From: Pseudomonadota bacterium
GTDB lineage: Bacteria > Pseudomonadota > Alphaproteobacteria > Sphingomonadales > Sphingomonadaceae
Reading direction: 5' to 3'
Length of the DNA stretch: 16,516 nucleotides
Assembly: GCA_023433445.1 (NCBI GenBank)
Contig: JAEZCS010000086.1
Location: 1 to 16,516, forward strand
The notes under the pieces were generated by a model. The model saw nothing but the letters and a program-made list of their open reading frames with translations, was not told the DNA's origin and ran no database searches. Of the stretch, positions 13,511 to 16,516 are shown piece after piece. Position 1 is the stretch's first letter. Every line of letters begins with the position of its first letter. Made by a program: the position numbers and the translations under genes.

Positions 13511-14293
13511 ATGGCGGATTTCATGACATCACCCAGAATTCAAAACCGGTCGGCTGCGACGGCGGTTATCGTCCGCGACAGGCCTGATGGCGCCCCGCAC
13601 ATCCTGATGATGGAGAGGGCGGGGACGATGGCTTTCGCGGCCGGAGCATTGGTATTCCCGGGCGGTGCGGTGGATGAAGCAGACCGTGAGCTCGCGCGCG
13701 CCATGGGGAGCTCAGCAGATGTCGAAGAGACCGCCGCGCGCATCGCCGCTATCCGGGAAACGCTGGAGGAAAGCGGCCTTGGCATCGGCTTTGCGAACGC
13801 GACGGAGCATGCGCAATTGGTCGAGATGCGCCGCGCTCTGGCAGGCGGTGCGACCCTTTCTGCCATCCTCGAGGCGCATGCGGTCGAGCTCGCGCTGGAC
13901 CATTTGACGCCCTTCAGCCGCTGGCACCCGGCCGGCGCGGAAATGGCTGCGCGGATTTATGACACGCGCTTCTATCTGGCACGCGCGCCAGAGGGGCATG
14001 TCGCGACGGCGGACACAACGGAAAATGTCCGGCTGTTCTGGATGAGCGCCAGCGACACGATCGCCCTGTGCGATGCAGGTGGGGGCCGCATCATCTTCCC
14101 GACGCGCCGCAACCTTGAGCGGCTGGCGCTGTTCGGCAGCTTTGCTGAGATGGCCGCCCATGCCGCGTCCTTTCCGGTGGAACAGGTCAGCCCATGGCTG
14201 GAGGAAAGGGACGGCGTGCGCCATCTCTGCATTCCCGATCATCTCGGTTATCCCGTGACTTCGGAACCAATGGAGCGGGTGCAGCGTGGTTAG
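13511..14293 (+). CDS. NUDIX hydrolase of the long-insert (NUDT19-like) type
   Basis: A 260-residue Nudix protein. The box is split: ALVFPGGAVDEAD (residues 46-58) and RETLEESGLGIG (from R82) carry the Gly pair and the metal-binding R82-E83-x2-E86-E87, separated by a roughly 20-residue insert. This insert and the C-terminal half, with LTPFSRWHPAGAEMAARIYDTRFYLAR, are features of the family holding eukaryotic NUDT19, which hydrolyses CoA derivatives; for bacterial members the substrate is not known to me. Start choice is ATG 13511 versus ATG 13523 (MTSP); neither has a strong ribosome site. It begins 45 bases after tRNA-Ala and could be read from the tRNA promoter. The extensin-like gene starts 4 bases after its stop, so the two are one transcription unit. 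Confidence 0.88.
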   Translation: MADFMTSPRIQNRSAATAVIVRDRPDGAPHILMMERAGTMAFAAGALVFPGGAVDEADRELARAMGSSADVEETAARIAAIRETLEESGLGIGFANATEHAQLVEMRRALAGGATLSAILEAHAVELALDHLTPFSRWHPAGAEMAARIYDTRFYLARAPEGHVATADTTENVRLFWMSASDTIALCDAGGGRIIFPTRRNLERLALFGSFAEMAAHAASFPVEQVSPWLEERDGVRHLCIPDHLGYPVTSEPMERVQRG

Positions 14294-14296
14294 GCC

Positions 14297-15022
14297 ATGC
14301 GACATCTTCACATCATCCTGCGCAGGCTCTTGGTGCTTGCCGTGCTCTGCGGCCTGGCGCTGATCAGCTATGCCTATCTGCGGAATAGACCGCAGGACCT
14401 GCCCTGGACGGACCTGGACCTCGCCCAACCCATCGGGATGTTCACCGGCCGCAAGCTCGCCGCGCTGACCAGCGACACTGACGGTTGCCACGCCCTGCTC
14501 GACCGCGCGGGCGTCAGCTATAGCGCGATCGAGCCCAGGGGGAGTGGACAGTGCCGCCACAGCGATGCTGTCCGCTTGCGGCAGATGGAAGGCGCGGTGC
14601 GCCTATCCCCCGCTTCCGTCGCGCCATCCTGCCCGGTCGCAGCCGCGCTCAAGCTATGGGAATGGCAGGTTGTACAGCCCGCCGCGCAGCAGATTTTGGG
14701 GCAGCCGGTGGAGACGATCCAGCATCTCGGCTCATATAGTTGCCGCCGCATCTATGGCCGGGCGGAAGGGAGCTTGAGCGAGCACGCCACCGCCAACGCT
14801 ATCGACATCAGCGGCTTCGTTCTGGAGGACGGCAAGGGCATCAGCGTTGCGCGAGACTGGCAGGGTGAAGACAAGGAAGCCGTTTTCCTGCGCGCTGTCC
14901 GGGACGGGGCTTGCCGGCTCTTCTCAACCACGCTCTCGCCCGATTATAACGCCGCGCATCATGACCATCTGCATCTGGACCAGGCGGAGCGGGGCAAGCT
15001 CGGCGGACGCCTATGCCGCTAG
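14297..15022 (+). CDS. Extensin-like C-terminal domain protein, exported or membrane-anchored
   Basis: A 241-residue protein with an N-terminal hydrophobic helix (residues 11-28, LLVLAVLCGLALISYAYL) after a basic start, so it is anchored to or exported through the inner membrane. The rest is the extensin-like C-terminal domain common in alphaproteobacteria. Conserved pieces are SEHATANAIDISGF (161-174), AVRDGACRLFSTTLSPDYN (200-218) and HHDHLHLD (221-228). Six cysteines outside the helix (C64, C86, C112, C149, C206, C240) could form disulfides, in keeping with a periplasmic site. The SxHxxxxAxD and HxH pattern resembles zinc ligands of M15/VanY-type peptidoglycan peptidases, so a cell-wall hydrolase role is plausible but unproven. 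It is coupled to the NUDIX gene and converges on trpE. Confidence 0.92.
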   Translation: MRHLHIILRRLLVLAVLCGLALISYAYLRNRPQDLPWTDLDLAQPIGMFTGRKLAALTSDTDGCHALLDRAGVSYSAIEPRGSGQCRHSDAVRLRQMEGAVRLSPASVAPSCPVAAALKLWEWQVVQPAAQQILGQPVETIQHLGSYSCRRIYGRAEGSLSEHATANAIDISGFVLEDGKGISVARDWQGEDKEAVFLRAVRDGACRLFSTTLSPDYNAAHHDHLHLDQAERGKLGGRLCR

Positions 15023-15075
15023 AACACGCTGTGTTTAATCGGACGCAGGTCGCGTGCCCCAGTTTTTTGTTTTCT

Positions 15076-15119
15076 CATCGTTTTCAGCGGAAAACCGTTT
15101 CCCACTTTTCCGCGCGATG
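15076..15119. repeat. Nested palindromic intergenic element
   Basis: Outer arms CATCG (15076-15080) and CGATG (15115-15119) enclose inner arms GCGGAAAA (15087-15094) and TTTTCCGC (15106-15113), with ACCGTTTCCCAC-like core sequence between. From memory, near-identical segments (GCGGAAAACCGTTTCCCAC followed by TTTTCCGC and then GATGCTCTA) occur many times between genes in sphingomonads and rhizobia, so this is probably a copy of a dispersed palindromic repeat. It lies in the 178-base gap between the extensin gene and trpE and could serve as a shared transcript end. The remainder of the gap holds no gene I can support. Confidence 0.65.
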
Positions 15120-15200
15120 CTCTAGCCGACCTGCTGAATCGCGACCCGCACAGACATCACCAGAGTGCGATCGGCGACCGATCCCACAATGGGGGAACAG

Positions 15201-16516
15201 CTACTGGCCGAAGCCCGCCTGCCGGGCGAGATCGACAGCCTCCCGCGCGGCCGCCAGAAGCGCGCCGCTCTTTGCCTCGCACTCACGCTGTTCATATTCC
15301 GGCGTGGAGTCGGCAACGATGCCCGCGCCCGCCTGAACATGCATGACGCCATCCTTGAGCACGGCGGTGCGCAAGACGATGCAGCTGTCCATATTGCCGT
15401 CGGGTCCGAAATAGCCGACGCCACCGGCGTAGGCGCCGCGTGTCTCGGGCTCCAGCTCCGCGATGATCTCGCACGCGCGCACCTTTGGAGCGCCCGAGAC
15501 GGTGCCCGCCGGGAAACCTGCGAAAAGGGCGTCCAACGCATCCTTGTCGGGCGAAAGGCGGCCCACGACATTGGAGACGATGTGCATGACGTGGCTGTAA
15601 AATTCGACCGTGTAGCTGTCCGTCACCGTAACCGACCCGGCAGTGGCGACCCGGCCGACATCATTACGTCCCAAGTCTAGCAGCATCAGATGTTCGGCCC
15701 GCTCCTTGGGATCGGCGAGCAGGCTTTCCCGGTTGGCCGCATCCTCGACGGCATTCTTGCCCCGTGGCCGGGTTCCGGCGATCGGCCGGATCGTGACTTC
15801 GCCATCGCGCGCGCGCACGAGAATTTCGGGGCTCGACCCGATCAGGGCAAATCCGGGGAGATCGAGATAATAGAGGAATGGGGACGGGTTGATCCGCCGC
15901 AACGCCCGATAGAGCGAGATTGGCGGCAAGGTGAAGGGACTGGTGAAGCGCTGGGCAAGCACCACCTGGAAGATGTCGCCCGCAACGATATAGTCCTTCG
16001 CTCGCTCGACCATCGCCGTGTAGCGGCCCGGCTCCAGAACAGGCGTTACCTCGACATCGGTAATGTCCTGCGGCGCATGCATCTGGGGTAAGGGCGCCGC
16101 CAGACGCGCGGCCGTCGCATCTATCCGCTCCAAAGCCTGCGCGATCGCTGCGTCGGCATCGCTGAAGCTGCCTTTCCACACTGGCGCGACGAAATAGAGC
16201 GCATCGGCCAATCGGTCGAAGACCAGGATGATGGTCGGGCGCACGAACAGCATGTCGGGCAGTTCAAGCGGATTGGGCGCTGGCCGAGGCAGCTTTTCGA
16301 CCAGGCCGACCGTCTCATAACCAAAATAGCCTACCAGGCAGGCGAGGGCAGGGGGAAGCGCCGGATCAAGTTCAGCCCGGCATTCCGCCACCAGCGTCCG
16401 CAAGGCATCGAGCGCGCCCATCGCCTCTGGCACAAAGGCCTGCCTGTCTGTCGTCCATTGGCGATTGATCTCCGCCTTCTGGCCCTGCGCGCGGAAGACA
16501 AGATCAGGCGCAAGGC
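15201..16516 (-). CDS. trpE: Anthranilate synthase component I, C-terminal 437 residues (5' end outside window)
   Basis: The frame is open from the right window edge to a stop at 15201-15203, giving the last 437 residues of a protein usually near 500. It makes anthranilate from chorismate and ammonia, the first step of tryptophan synthesis. The chorismate-binding domain is complete: RPIAGTRPRGKN, LMLLDLGRNDVGRVA, HIVSNVVGRLSPDKDALDAL, FPAGTVSGAPKVRACEI and VQAGAGIVADSTPEYE. The PIAGT motif has Ala where the related PabB has Lys (PIKGT), which favours TrpE over aminodeoxychorismate synthase. The tryptophan-binding N-terminus is largely outside, so feedback control cannot be judged. A GTG at 16433 is internal, not the start, because conserved sequence continues upstream of it. 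No trpG follows; the gene converges on the extensin gene. Confidence 0.96.
   Translation of the reverse strand, partial: LAPDLVFRAQGQKAEINRQWTTDRQAFVPEAMGALDALRTLVAECRAELDPALPPALACLVGYFGYETVGLVEKLPRPAPNPLELPDMLFVRPTIILVFDRLADALYFVAPVWKGSFSDADAAIAQALERIDATAARLAAPLPQMHAPQDITDVEVTPVLEPGRYTAMVERAKDYIVAGDIFQVVLAQRFTSPFTLPPISLYRALRRINPSPFLYYLDLPGFALIGSSPEILVRARDGEVTIRPIAGTRPRGKNAVEDAANRESLLADPKERAEHLMLLDLGRNDVGRVATAGSVTVTDSYTVEFYSHVMHIVSNVVGRLSPDKDALDALFAGFPAGTVSGAPKVRACEIIAELEPETRGAYAGGVGYFGPDGNMDSCIVLRTAVLKDGVMHVQAGAGIVADSTPEYEQRECEAKSGALLAAAREAVDLARQAGFGQ

Noticed and set aside
13712..14560. A 282-codon minus-strand frame opposite the NUDIX gene
   Set aside because: Crosses the NUDIX-extensin junction antisense and has no motif.
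15122..15571. A 149-codon minus-strand frame running past the end of trpE
   Set aside because: Mostly overlaps trpE in another frame; the 26 or so codons beyond trpE alone show no family.

Overview
The window is about 16.5 kb of high-GC bacterial chromosome, almost fully coding, and looks like an alphaproteobacterium of the Sphingomonadaceae (Sphingobium/Sphingomonas-like). That placement is inference from the look of the proteins: the C-terminal part of an M48 protease, a protein combining an SWFGD-type motif with DUF2171, Flp pilins, and the order xseB-ispA-coaD-cyclophilin-queA. No database search was possible. The content is mostly housekeeping and conserved-hypothetical genes. I see no insertion sequence, phage gene, CRISPR array, toxin-antitoxin pair or recognisable defence locus.

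Layout, left to right. 1-710 is the 3' end of an exported M48-family metalloprotease. A bidirectional terminator separates it from two small Flp/type IVb pilin genes on the minus strand (794-958 and 1090-1275). mutT (1357-1764, +) faces an iron-storage pair on the minus strand: bacterioferritin (bfr, 1805-2284) and its [2Fe-2S] partner Bfd (2445-2615). Behind them, also minus, lies a DUF418 membrane protein (2671-3915), divergent from a BioC-type methyltransferase (3976-4743). purL (4785-6962, minus) is divergent from a DUF805 membrane protein (7067-7510). A small lipoprotein with an MliC-like pattern (7560-7940, minus) is divergent from the compact cluster xseB-ispA-coaD (8111-9807), which is followed by a periplasmic cyclophilin (9901-10656) and queA (10725-11753). 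A DUF486 membrane protein (11771-12109, minus) and the hydrophilic DUF2171 protein (12271-13194, minus) come next, then tRNA-Ala(CGC) with its own promoter (13390-13465). A NUDIX hydrolase and an extensin-like exported protein (13511-15022, +) form a two-gene unit. trpE (15201-16516, minus) runs off the right edge.

The genes do not form one pathway. The coherent units are iron storage and release (bfr/bfd), the tightly packed xseB-ispA-coaD group, and NUDIX plus extensin. Several genes usually met with partners stand without them here: bioC without other bio genes, queA without tgt, trpE without a trpG downstream, purL without purS/purQ, and the Flp pilins without tad/cpa genes.

The most interesting signals are regulatory or structural: a GGAAC-N16-CATT element, resembling an alphaproteobacterial general-stress (EcfG-type) promoter, upstream of the DUF2171 gene; a perfect extended -10 overlapping the start codon of one pilin gene; a dyad at the predicted start of bfd transcription; and a nested palindrome between the extensin gene and trpE that resembles a dispersed alphaproteobacterial repeat. 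I did not find a convincing new multi-gene system. No gene-free stretch exceeds 300 bases; the longest is the 195 bases between the DUF2171 gene and the tRNA, followed by the 178 bases between the extensin gene and trpE, and both are described below.
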